Assembly (NCBI RefSeq): GCF_000005505.3
Contig: NC_016131.3
Span: 8,329,501-8,393,500, forward strand
Direction: 5' to 3'
DNA length: 64,000 bases
DNA from: Brachypodium distachyon
Lineage: Eukaryota; Streptophyta; Magnoliopsida; Poales; Poaceae
A model generated the notes under the pieces. It had not been told where the DNA came from. It did not search any database and worked only from the letters and a program-made list of their open reading frames with translations. The translations under genes and the position numbers were made by a program. How positions within the stretch are numbered: the first letter of the stretch is position 1; each line of letters starts with the position of its first letter. Positions 27,142 through 40,300 of this stretch are shown piece after piece.

Positions 27142-27636
27142 AGGAGTAAAATATACCACCAGTTCATGAACTCGACAAAAATGAACATATTGGTCCATGA
27201 ACTCGAAAAATGCACACTTAAACCTCTAAATTGGTATTACGGTGTCACTTTAGTCTAAAAACGGTTCGGCGAGGCTTAAATACGCTACGTGGCCGCCACG
27301 TCTCAAAATTCTTTTTGCAAAATCACCATGCCTGAGCCGCCCGCGAGGGACAAGGCGGCCACGCCCAAACGGGGATCCTGGGGCCCTGAGAACCACACTG
27401 TTGCCACCGCCACCACGCCTAAGGTTGCTATCAAATCCACAACGCTCAATTTTGACGAGAGGACGCCAGTGAAGGTGTCGCCGAAGCCGACGTGACGTGT
27501 CTAAGCCTCGCCAAATCGTTTTTGGACGAAAGTGACACAGTAGTTCCAGTTTAGGGGTTTAATTGTGTGTTTTTCGAGTTCGTTGACTAAAGTGTTTATT
27601 TTTGCCGAGTTTATGGACTAGTGGTGAATTTTGCTC
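27142..27636. mobile_element. Fold-back transposable element with long TIRs and TSD
   Basis: Inverted arms of about 150 bp: 27142-27300 and 27485-27636 share blocks such as AAACTCG, GTGTCACTTT, GTC(T/C)AAAAACG and GGCGAGGCTTA in opposite orientation. Direct repeats TTTCAAG flank it at 27135-27141 and 27637-27643. The GC-rich unique centre (about 27300-27485) has a 68-codon plus-strand open frame of no recognised family. The long TIRs and 7-9 bp duplication resemble a Mutator-type non-autonomous element. The centre may be captured host DNA. Confidence 0.7.
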
Positions 27637-28394
27637 TTTCAAGAGTCAAGGGAACCAACTTCTATGTTTAAGTTATATTAGTCAAACGTGCTCACGAGTA
27701 AGACTAGTGCTTAATTGAGTTAATGGTATAACAAGACATGCTATGCACAGATCACATGAAAAAAACATGAAGAAAAAAAACATAGGATTGTGATTTCATG
27801 GCACTGATAATCACATAGGAAACGGAAACACGAAAACTCACAAAACTACCTTCTTATTGTAGTGAGATCTCATCCTGCAAATTTACGATAACGCGAGTTC
27901 CGTTTTCACTTTTAAGCTGTCGGGTATCTTGTACAACCCTTGGCTAAAACGACCAAATCTAGGTTCACTATAACTGGCGGGTATCACGCAGTCACTGCCA
28001 ACATTTACATCATACTTCTGAATCTTAAAGGTAAAGAAAAGATCGATGTGTACACACTGCCGAGACCCAGCTAATCTAAAACGAACCTGCTAATTAACAT
28101 TGCACAATCTCATGAGGAGAACATGTTCACATGCGCTAAAATCAACAACCAAATGTGGTCAGTAGAAGAAAAGAAATCGAATCTGTTGCCCTGTTACAAA
28201 AACCCCTGGTGATCAATTAGGTTACTAGCTAGGCTGTCTTTCAGTAAGAGAAAAAAAAAGCCTCTGTGTTTAACATGCGTCCCCAGTTTTCTCGGTACAA
28301 TGGAACTGCTCGATAATTTAACTCTACATGACAGAATTAGTGCTACATACAATTGATGTACACGGCTCATACCATTTACAAAAGAAGAAATGAA

Positions 28395-31300
28395 CTATTT
28401 CTCAATACCTTGCTGCAAGTATTGAATCAAGTCATACCCAGCAGTTGTCCACTTGTTGTAGGCATCAACACACGTCCGTACCATAAAATTTGCCGCCTCG
28501 CGCTCGTTCATCTCTGGATGAAACCGCTTCCGAAGATTAGCGATAGGCTCCCCCCTGCTAAAGCAAGGGAGCCCACTGTCCACCATCAACTGTACTGTAG
28601 TTATAATGCCATTCATGTGTCTCCTTCCCGCTAGGTATCCTTTGACACACAATCTGAATGGGTAATTTTTGAATCAGAACAGAGCAGTGCACCAGCACAA
28701 CATGAGGTGATGCTCAGTGCAGTCCATGAATTGGTCCGTAGAGTTCAGTATACCAGAACAAGTAGACTAATTACTAAGAGAAGCTCCGATACGCATATCT
28801 TTATCTACAAAAGGTATCTCAGTAAATCTCCCCTACCTTTTGCATGTCTAGCTCCCTCACCTGTCACTTCGAAGATACTAGGACGAGTACTGGATGATGA
28901 GGAAAAAGTGCATCTAAATTGCATAAGTAACAATTCACTAGATGAACTGTGCAAAAAATACGCACCTCAGAAACTGATTCCAGGTGTCACTCTTCATAGT
29001 TCCAGATGGATCCAGCAATTGAGTCATTTCATGGCTTAGCTTGAAGTGTGCACTCTCGAAACCCATGTTCCCACCAGGTGAAATCTCCAAAATAAATCCA
29101 AAATCAATATGAACTAGTCTCCCGTGGCTGCATAAGCAAGGTGATGTTAAGTGGTAATCCCAGCTTTACTCAATCAATTTTAGATAGGAGACAGAGTCAG
29201 AACCTATCAAAGAGAAGATTGCCATTATGCCGATCCTTTGGTTGAAGAAGTAAGCTAGCAACAGCATATCCAGCACTACTAATCATAAACATTTCGCGAG
29301 CAGCTTCAAAAGAAGGCGATCCTACAGGGCCATAATCTTGCTGAAATATCTCTAATAAACCGCCATCAGTTGTTTCACCCATTTGATTTCTACTCCGAGT
29401 ATTTGGGACCACCTGCAGCATGCTCAGATTAAGTTGCATCAACCATACGGGAAACAAAGAAAGCACCTAATACCTCTTTCCGTTTGAAGGCACATGTTTT
29501 TAAAACAATCATCAAAGAAAAATACAGAAATGTACAATAATATTAATCTTTACTCCTATAAAAGAGGCAATTGGTGGCGGTTGTCCGTCACCTCCCAACC
29601 TCCTGCTGATGTAAAAAAAACTTCTCACCTCCTTCTAATGCAAACAATTAAATCTATTAAGTGATTAAATAGGGATGATGTTAGACACCATAATTGAGAT
29701 AAAATTACTAGCAAGTGCCACTAATATATAATACTACATGTCCAGGTTTATAAGGCCTGCGCGTATTTCTAGATCATCAATTTGATCAACTAAATATATA
29801 TTATATTGCAAATAATGTACCATTAGATTCATTTTATCCATAGTCACGCATGGGTATTTAGCTAGTATATACTGGTTAGTCATAAAAAACAACTTATCAT
29901 TGAGTGAACTCATTGCTGAAGTTTTCATCAGAATGCCAACACTGCTGTTTACACATGTCTCCAACTCATTTGGTACACAGCGGAAGCGATCTTTCCTTAC
30001 TCAAAAGGTATAGAGATTGACCACATCAGAATAACATCACTAGATTTCACAGAAAAATTGCAATGTTCGGATTCTATTATTACTTCTATGTCACATTTTT
30101 TCCACAGCTTTATGGTTTAACTCGTGGAGACCATGCAATGTATAAAATGACATGATTTTGAACTAATGTGTTTACACTTTTAGTTGTTGTAATGTCAAAA
30201 TGTGAACAAACGACTCGTAAAAATTAACTTATCAATTAATGAAGTTCACACTAGCAAGGATTTTCTATTTTAAAATGCCAAGTTGCTAGGATGTTTTGCA
30301 TCAAGCACCAGCAACTATAATTTCAGTGCCAAGTTATTAGGATTTCGCATCAAACACCTAGAATTTCATGTTTAAGTGTCCACCTCAGAGTCTTCGAGTA
30401 GGAAAAAGTAGCGTAGGATTGTATAAGATCAGTAGTCCATACAGGTACCATTTTATTTTTTGAAACAATTGCAAATACATGCTTACCTCAATTATGCCTC
30501 GCTCCGGGCCAGTGGGCAAAACACCATAGGGAAAGAGATACAGGTTTAATCCGACAGCTTCAAATATATCCCTTAGTAGAGCAATAACTTGGAGAGCCAG
30601 CACATCCTGTCTACAATCATCACCAACCTGTTATGGTATAAAAAGTTTCTTGTGTCAACTGTCAAGCATAGTGGATGACAGAAGATAAACAGGCACAGGG
30701 ATGAGCAATTATAACGTTATGAAAAGATGCCATAAATGTCAATTTTCATCGGGTCATGTCATAGCTAAAACTGAAGTCCCGAACTACAAGTTAAGTAAAA
30801 ATGAATCCTGCCTCACTTTTATTTAGTTTGCATTTGATGGAAGTACATTTTGTACACTTGGGAACTTATCATAATACCTACATATAGTTCATGGTGTAAA
30901 TTATTATGACATGTATTTTCATGGTCATTTTACAATGTGACCTATAGTCCCAATGATAAACATATTGTAGCAATGGTAAAAATAACTCAACTTTACCAAC
31001 TACCATATCAAATGAACCATTACGGTCTGTTGCACGCAAGATGAAAGCGAGAATGAGCAATGTTCATAATTAGCTTTTAGTTACACCAAATCAAAATAGC
31101 AGCACAGAAATGCTGCCATCAAGCGTACAAAATAAGCTTTGTTCAATAGCATCAAGAAAATACCTTCCAAACTACTCCGTAGCTTAAAAGTACTTAGGTA
31201 AGAATGAAATAAAAATTAACAACGCAGATTATCAGTAGTGAACAAAAAGGGACTGTAACTTGATGGGGACTTTCGGTGATAACTGATATGTCACAATTGG

Positions 31301-34300
31301 AAGATTGCCGACCCAATTTTGTAAGCTTTAGATGTTTATCATGCTAAGGTACAAAAAAATTAGCAACGCAAATTATCAGCAGTGAACAAAATGTGGCTGT
31401 AACTTGATAGGGACTTCCCGTGATACCTGACATGTCACAGTTGGAAGATTTCTAACTTCAAATTCTAAATTTTTTCATATCAGTAGAAGAATGTATGATC
31501 ACAAAACAACATCATGAAGTTCCACAGGAGACTCTTCATCATATACGAGAATAAAAGGAATTCCATCCATTCTCAAACAGCTGTAGGTTGTCTTGTGGGG
31601 CAGGGGGGCAGGGGGCGAACCAGAGTTGTTAATATGACAGGTACTATGATTTTTAGTAATGCTGCACCAGCAATAGTTATGCTAAAACTTTTTTGGGCCC
31701 GTGCTGCGAAGGCACGAATATTGCAATTCAAAACTTTGCTACTAAGTCAAAAATCTAATTGTCCTTCAAAAGAAAGAAATGTAAATTTAGGTTTACGTTT
31801 CCATAAATGATAAAAGCATATCCACCAACCATGAAAGAAAAAGAAATACATTATTTACCTTAAAAATGCAAGCCTGTGGCTTTACATCATTAGGATTCCC
31901 ATCACGATCAATCACATTAAAGGTAATCATAATTGGAACTTTTGCGGCAGACTGGAGAGGAATACCACTGTCCAGTTGTATGCCCCGTACTAACTTGTTT
32001 GTTGCAGTAGGTAGGTAAAGGTCGTCACCGGGAATAGTAATCTTCTCCAGCTCCCTGCATGAAGAGTTCAGAAATGATGAGCCAAGAGCACAAATTCCAG
32101 ACGAGAAGAACAAAGTTGTTAGTACTAGGTTCTTAGTTCTTCAAAAATCACAACAGAGATTTTTCTAGAACTACCTTCTAATACCCGCTCTCCGCTCTTC
32201 CTTGGGAAGAGGGAAAAGAACACCAGAAATCGAGGTGACCTTGTCGAAAAAATCAAACTCCCTTTCAAACATGTCCCGAGCATCAGGAGTGAAACCGTCA
32301 ACGATTTTCTCCCGAACAGCAGGAAGCAAGGATTGGAATGCACTGGTCTGAAAAAACCCAGAAATGATAACATTATACACATGCCCTTCAAGCTTGCAAT
32401 ATCTGTTAACACATCTATATGATAAATTAAAGTATCCAAAATGATGCAAGCTTAGTAAAACAGCACATCACGATGACTAAGCTACATGATAAGAAATTAC
32501 AAAGCCAAGATTTTAATCAAAAAAATTCGTCTGTCGTCACGGTTTTTCGTCACTCGTCCGCCCCCTGTCGTCCACCCTGATCCCTACGCGGACGGAAAAA
32601 AAGAAAAGGAAAAGTCGTGCCCTGCGCCGATCCCCCTCTCTGCCTTGGTGCTCCACCCCACCCCCCTCCGCTCACCGCCTCGCTGCCGCCTCCTCTCCCC
32701 CTCCGCCCGCTCCCTGTCCTCCTCGCTTCGGACATGGGTCCCGGCAGACCACGCCTCGCCCTATCGCGGCCGCAGGAATCTCCTGTCGTCCAAATCCTCG
32801 TGCCCCGTCACCTTGCGTGTCGCCTGCGTAGCCTAGTTGCAGCCCCGAGCCGCTGAAATGTGTATGTGATATTGTCATCACAACTTATTGCTCTTGATGA
32901 AATTTAACATTGGAATAAGTTACTTACATGAGCATAAACCCCAATCTATCATCCACCGTGATCTTGAGCCTTCATTGAGTACTTTATTTCAAATAAAATC
33001 TATGAGAAATGTTATGTCATTTACATACCCCCATCAGTTGCTTCAAATAACTGATTTGCTTAGAGAGTAGAGGAAAGTTATCGTTGTCTTCTAAGAGATG
33101 TTTGGTGGTCGTCATCAAAGAAGATCAAAGAGGAAATTTTGATTTACGTCTTCTGGTGTATAATTTAATTTTGTTGTTCCGTTGCAACGCACGGTCATTT
33201 CGGCTAGTACAAATATATAATAGTAAGTTTAAAACACACCATGCCTACTGCAAGTCTGCATGTAATATGGATTTCTTCACATATACAATCATACCGCTTA
33301 ACTCAATCGCTTCATTTATTCACTAGAACAACAGCAGTAGCTGCAAGAATGGTGGCAGTTAAAGTTTCCTGAGGGGCTATATAGTTTCTGTCTTCTTAGA
33401 TTATCAATTACCATTTACCAGCACCAGAGCAACATGGACATTTGGGTGTATCCAGAGTAAAAAAGCCTAATAAAATAATTCAGGTGACTTATCAAACAAG
33501 CATAATCCGAATTATACTTTGATGATCTCGCTGCCCCTCCAGCTTGTAAGTTCATGGGGCACAGACTGTTACAAAGAAGTTTCAGAGAAGGGCCATAATG
33601 GAGCAAAATAATACTTTTTAGATAATGCAACAGGATGATTTGAAACCAAAAGAGCAAGGAATGGAAGAATCCCAGCTACAGAAAAGTGATGTACCTTTGG
33701 AGCACCTGCTTCCTTTTCGTTGTCAGATTCCTCACATTCTCCCTGCATTTAAAGTTTACATACAACAAGAAACTCAGAAAGAATATCACAGTAGGAATAT
33801 GTAACAAAAATATGAAATCATTTTTTCATTTGACCAAATACAAGATCTGATTTTTTAGACATAACAAAAATTACTACGAAGTAAATAAATTTCACCTGCA
33901 GATGCCATATTAAGATGTGAGCAAATATATTACTTCTTCGAGCAGCTCCAAGCAAGTATCCTTCAACTAATTTCTGATGAGTTAAAAGGCAAGAAAGAAA
34001 GAAAAAAATGAGAGAAGCACATCGTTATTTCTAAGAAGGTATATGGCTTCTGTAAGGAATGATAAATCAAAGCTGCAGATTGAATAATTAGTGTTTTTCC
34101 TGGTCTGCATTGATAGCATAAACATACATATCATCGAAGAAATTCTCACCCCATCATCATATCTGAGAGACTGTACCAACTGTGGCATAAAAAAGGTGAC
34201 AGTCTCAGGTGGGTAAGTCTCCATGACACGAAGGACATAAGCCATAACACGGGGGTGTCCTTTATAAGGAGAAGTAAAAAACTCCAATGCCTGTGTAACA

Positions 34301-37300
34301 GAGCACGGAGCCCAGTGTGGAAGTTGTTGTAACAATGCTGAATTTTCGTCTACTGCCTTTGGAGTGATGAAAAATGGTAATGCCTCAGGAATTGTGCGGA
34401 GCTCCAGTATGTGTGTCTGCAACAACAAAAGAAAGAGCATGATACGATATGCCAAGATGTGTCAATTCTCACTGAAAAAGGTCAAAAGATAAAGAATCAA
34501 GCAGATTAAACAATCAACATATATAAATGTCGTCCTAGTCTGTATCCAAGTTCATATTATTTGGTCAAGTGAGTTGAGGCATAAGTTTATACTGTAACAG
34601 CATCCGCTAGCTATAAACTTCTGTATTGAAGACATAGTTATTAAAAGTTTAAACCAAACTGGTGATTGACAATTCAGTGGTCCAACCGCCAGTTCACCGG
34701 TCCAGCCACCGGTTCAACATAAGTATCATCTATTCCCTACGGAAGATCAGCAGAATCCATTTGCTCAGTTGACCACATGTGTTGTGCCCACATGCTTGAA
34801 AAATTCAGGCCACATGTTCAAATCCCAGCTGCTGCATATATTCTTTTCAGCACGGTGGAGACTGCATCTGGTCCAACCACTTCTCGGTTCGCATGCAGAG
34901 GGCAGTCTTTCTAGCAAACTGGAGCAGGCAAGGCTTTGGATCCGGTTGAACCAGTACGGGCCAGTTTTCCTAATTATGATTTAAAGAAAGAGAAAGCAAT
35001 CTAAAAAAGAAAGGCAGAAAAGGTAAGACGGTGACAAGAAAATAAAGGGCCGAAAATGTTGAGCTTGCAAGCATCACACAGTGCACTTTCTTATCCTCAG
35101 ATAATATTTTTTTAAGGCCTCAGATAATATTTTCTCATGCTATTTCAATGTGTAGATCTCACACCCAAAAGAAATTAAAATGTTAACAGCAAAAGTCAAC
35201 AGTGCAATACATTAGCTAGCATCCTTAAAAATACACAAATTTACAATTGTTTGAAGCTAGAAAATTATAAAAGATGCCATCTTCAACTATCATTAAATTG
35301 AGAAACAAACCAAGAGATAAATATATTTTTCCCTGTTAATGAATGCCCAAAAATATAGATGAGAAGCAGAGATATTTTCGGAACAGAACTTGAAGGTGAA
35401 GAATGAAGGAATCAAATAGCAAACTACATCTGAAAAGGTAGCAGTTAAAAGTAGCAAGAACCATACTTGAACCAACTGAGTGATTTCGGATTGCAGTACT
35501 GCGTTTGTGGGAAACCTCATGGCCGTAGAGAGCGCGATTCGAGGATCAACAGCAAAAGCAGTTCTGGAGTGATCAGTCCACTTATCTGAGCTAATTTTAC
35601 CACGGAATGTTGTTGTGTCTCTGCCCCGATGTAACATGATATACACGTGAGTTTGGACTCATAGCACATAAGGAAATAAAAGATAAAATAATATCACAAT
35701 AGTAGTTACTTTGTATTTATTGGGTTTGCCCAGACTTCAAGCCTGTCTGCCTCATTCTGAGAAAGCATCAAAAGTAATTGCTTACGCTTTTCCTTTGCAG
35801 TCGCATAGTTGTCCACAGAACCCCACACAGGGTGGATCTGATCCGCCTGCAACCAAATACAGAAGACAGGGAGAGAAAAGATAAGCTTTCCACATGTAAT
35901 AACCTTCAAGAATCCATTTTTATCTATTATAATTGCATTAATTGTCCAATTAGTCATCATCTGTGAGGGACTACTATAATTAGAGTTAACATAGTTTGAT
36001 TTAAGCAAGAAAGAATAAACTAGTTGCCATCTATATCTCCTTGTCTCTGTGGTGCTTCTTTCCCTCGTGCAACTCCCTGCTCTTCGCCTCTCTCCGTCCC
36101 CTTACCTTCACCATAGCATCACGCGCAACATAAAATGGACTTATCCACCTACCAACCGCAGTTATCCCAAGGGTTTTATATCACAAGCACGCAACAACTG
36201 GATATGCAGTTTAACTTCTCCGAGGCTGGGAAGGCAGAAAGAGGAAAGGGGAAACACGTAGGTATCTATACCGTGTTAAGTTCGCCTTCACGTCCCTGCG
36301 ACTTTGAACCAGAATCACTAGGACTACTGGTATTTTGCAGATTGTGGACAAATAGTGAAACAGATTGGGCCTCTCTCTGGGCAAAACTTTTGTTTTGAGA
36401 TTCGTACCACTCGGGTGCATAAGCAAACCATCCCAGAGCAGCACTGCAAAGAAAGATAGGACAATCAAACTATATTAGCAAGTAGCATAACATAATAGTG
36501 AAAAAAAAAAGATGGAAACATGCATAGCACTACATAAGCATGAAAATAAATTCGAAATTAGTACATAAACATGCTCAATAATAAGAGGTAGAAAAAAGCA
36601 TATAGAACACTCAATTGCCAGTATCATAACAAGCAATAGGCTTCCTAACTTCTAACCAAATGTCTAAAAATATTACAATTTCAATTTCAGAGGTTTTTGT
36701 TGATGTAGCAAAAGTAGTAGCAATACTATAAACCTTGACCAAAACCACAGAGTGCTAAGATAATATATTCGAATTCTGACACTATATACTACTAGTCTGA
36801 TTCACGATTTTCCATACACTCAGGGATACATATTTGCTTTAACTTGACTAAAGTACACCGCAACTACCTAACTTGCACAACTGTATTACTTTGCTCGTTG
36901 AACTCATAAATTATGGTCTCAGCTACCTAAACTTGCTAACATTGTCATTTGTATGTTCATAATGTCATTTGCATTCAGTCATTGTCTTTTCTCATAACAT
37001 GACTTTCATATAAATATCGCATATTGCAGAAGGAATATCATAAGGCGCAATGAAGATCAATCTAGTAAGACAAGAAAACTGCGCACTGGAATGATTATTA
37101 CCGGTATACCCTGTCTTCTAACAACTGAAGCCCCATATTACATCTCTGCAAGTTAGATTGAGACTGGCACGAGCAAAACTTTAGCCCAAGGAGCATCGCA
37201 GTAAAGAAAGTGCCAGTAGCAGCTGGATGGTGAGAAAAATGAGTTGGTGACCTCATCGTCCCTTGCAACATTCGACCTAGAAGCAGAAGTTGCTCAACGC

Positions 37301-40300
37301 TATCGTGCCGAACAACCTGTCAAAATAACACCCACATAAGATAGAGGATTAAACGACAAGAGAAGAACGCAAGTATACGACCTGTATGGTAACCAATCCA
37401 AACATTGGGCAAAGAGTCAATAATGTATCTTCAGAACGATCAATAAAGAAATGATACTTATTAGTTGCATGCAAACTGACACCTTAGGTAGGCAACAAAA
37501 AGAATTGTAAAAGGATCACAAGATAAACAAAGAAATGGTATGGTCATAACCTCAAAACGATCAATAAAGAAGCCAAGCCAGAGTCTATGGGCAATTATTG
37601 CTTCAACTGGGTCCTTTTCTGGTGGTGTCTCAGGCTCACCAGGAATGAGGTGAGGCCTCAATTTTGCATCAGGGCCACAGTACTTCATATCCGATGCAAA
37701 CAAGCCACGTTTTGTATCTATCGTCCACAACCATGCATCAACAAGTTCTGCAAGCACAAGAGGGCCTAAAGAAGGTGCTGCAGATACTAGCCATGTCCAG
37801 ATATAAATTCCAGTCTCCATTGCATCAGGGGTAGAAATATAAGCAGGGCACCAGCATAGAAGTCGTATAAGCTGAGAAAAACCTTCCAAATTTGTTCTAG
37901 TATCGGATACCTGTGTGTTACACAGTAGCAAATACAATCAAGCCAAGAATTAAGGAAATAAGAAACCACCTAGGTGCAAACAATTTACCATATGATCAAG
38001 AAGTAATGCTGTAGCCTGAGAACAAGTTTCACGAAATTGGGAATTATCTATTTGTTGTTTCTCTGCTGTAACAACGAAGTCCTGAAGAAGACGAACAAAT
38101 TTGGACAGAAAAACTTCATCAAATGACTGAGGGGCCTGTCCAGACTGTGTACCAGGAGAAGTGCCCATGTTTAAGCCACCCATAGTACTAAACAGCCTTC
38201 TCATACCGGCAATCTCCCCTGCATGGTTACATTTCGCAGTTGCACTCACTACTGCAGTTGACAGTACTTCCAGGGTGATGTCAGGTGCTTCTTTTCTTGC
38301 TCCAGATGCTGCGGCAGCAGAATCCATGACTGCAGGAACGTTAGCAGTCCTGATGCCGCTCCAATCATTCTTTCCAGTACAAATACGTATCTCGGATAAA
38401 AGTGAGACAACATCTGCTGTATGCTGTGTTCTTTGTGCACCACTCGGCTTGCAAAAATTTTCCTAGACAATAGAATTGAAACATTATCAATCAATATATC
38501 AGGCATTCGGTGGAAATAAAACAAAGAGAGTAAACTTTTTATGCCAGCATCATGATGCTCTGGCACAAAGTTTGTGCAATGAACACTTCAAAAAGGCCAT
38601 CATAGAAGTGTAGTGCTGTGACTAAATACTGAGGCCTAAGATAATCCAGCAGTTGCTGCACACAAGCAAGAATTTGACTTGTTTACAATCGAGAGAAACT
38701 ATAATATAGTATGCAAACTCTAAGATTAGAAAAGAAGGAAACATGATAGGGTGATAAAAGCGGTAGCAGCAGAAAAATGACAAATCAGCACCCGGAAATG
38801 CTTTAAGAACAAAGATTGATCTATATGATCATAAACCTTAACTTCAACCAGACAGGTGATCGGCAAAATTAACGTCGACATGGCAATGACCAACTGCTAA
38901 TAACAAACCGTGCATTGGCGCGTTTCATACAAATTAAGAAAATTGGTGCTAGAAGAAGCAAGGCCAAATAATATTATTCACTGAACCTGTATAAGGCCTT
39001 GAGTGGTACATGGAGCATATGAAAGAGCACTTGTTATCCATTCCCTAGCAATCTTCTGATATAGTGAGCGTACAGTAGCAACCCAAGCAGGGTCACTAAC
39101 AGGACCAGAAGTCAACTCATTATGAACAGATATTAGAAGTAAATCCAAGCATGAAGAGTTCCAGAGGATCTGAAAGTTCAGAATACTAGTGTCATCAGTG
39201 TGTCTCGAAATATATCTAAAACATGACAACCCAAATGAAAACACCCAACCTGTGGAAACTTTTCCTTTAGTTGAGTTAACAACTTAACGCTCACATCACG
39301 AACATGTTCATCCCTCTGTGACATGCTCTTTATAAGGAAGCAAGCATGACCAGAAAGAACAGATTCTCTTACATCAGCTCCTTCACCTATGTCAGATATG
39401 CGATCCTCCTGGGAATATAAAGGTAATTATTCTGGTGCGAAGTGCAAGATGCAGGTTTATCTTACGATATGAAATAAAATAAATAAAATAGCAAAGCCAT
39501 TCAACAAAATGACCATAATGCAAAGTCGGTGGTCCATGTTATACTATAAGAGAATGCAAATCAAATCCTCATGTACGAAATGGTATCTAAAGCTCATTTC
39601 CAATATTGGACACATGATGCAAGTAACCGGTTGATGCATCAATAATATTGCCCAACATCTAGCTGTCACTGCATGAGACCTTTCCTTGTGGGAGACAATA
39701 TCTTTATTCTCTAATAAGAAAGCACCCATTTGTACATATTTTATAATAACTTGATATATCAACAAGAATCATAGATATGATAACATGCATCTCAAGCATA
39801 AAGAAATTTAAGTGTCTGGCAAAAGCAATCAAGGCTGAAGCAATGGCGTAGAATGTTTCTTTACAAGAAAGCTGCATAGCTTTTTTACGTAAGGGTTGAA
39901 TAGCAACAAGATGGGACTAGCTTGTTTCAACAGAAAACAACACGGCACATAGCATATGACGGGACACAAAACAAATTATAACATATTCTCGAAAGATTGT
40001 TAAATTATGAAGCATACCAGCCATGACAACATTGCTTCAAAAGCTCTATGCACAACTGCCGTCAAACACTGAGTTACAGCTGGTGTCAAGTTTGGAGTCA
40101 GCAGATATTCAAAAACGCAACTGAACGCGCTGTTTGATTTATTCAATGTAGAGGTAGATGAAAGTATGCCGCCGTCACAGCTAAAACGCAGTATCTCCAG
40201 GAAAGCAACTGCGAGAAGATATGTAGCTTTAACTCCTGAAAAAATGTAAAAATAAATTAGTGGGATACTATTTACGTAAAGAAAGCCAGGGATATGTGAA

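Larger units (their letters stand above)
25138..28394. other. Intergenic region, CONSTANS-like to PI4K-alpha
   Basis: No gene supported. It contains the 3' flank of the CONSTANS-like gene (to about 25.4 kb), several Stowaway-type MITEs, a long (TA)n microsatellite and a 495-bp fold-back element (each listed separately). The AT-rich stretch 27.65-28.39 kb is downstream sequence and probable 3' untranslated region of the minus-strand PI4K-alpha gene. Confidence 0.6.
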
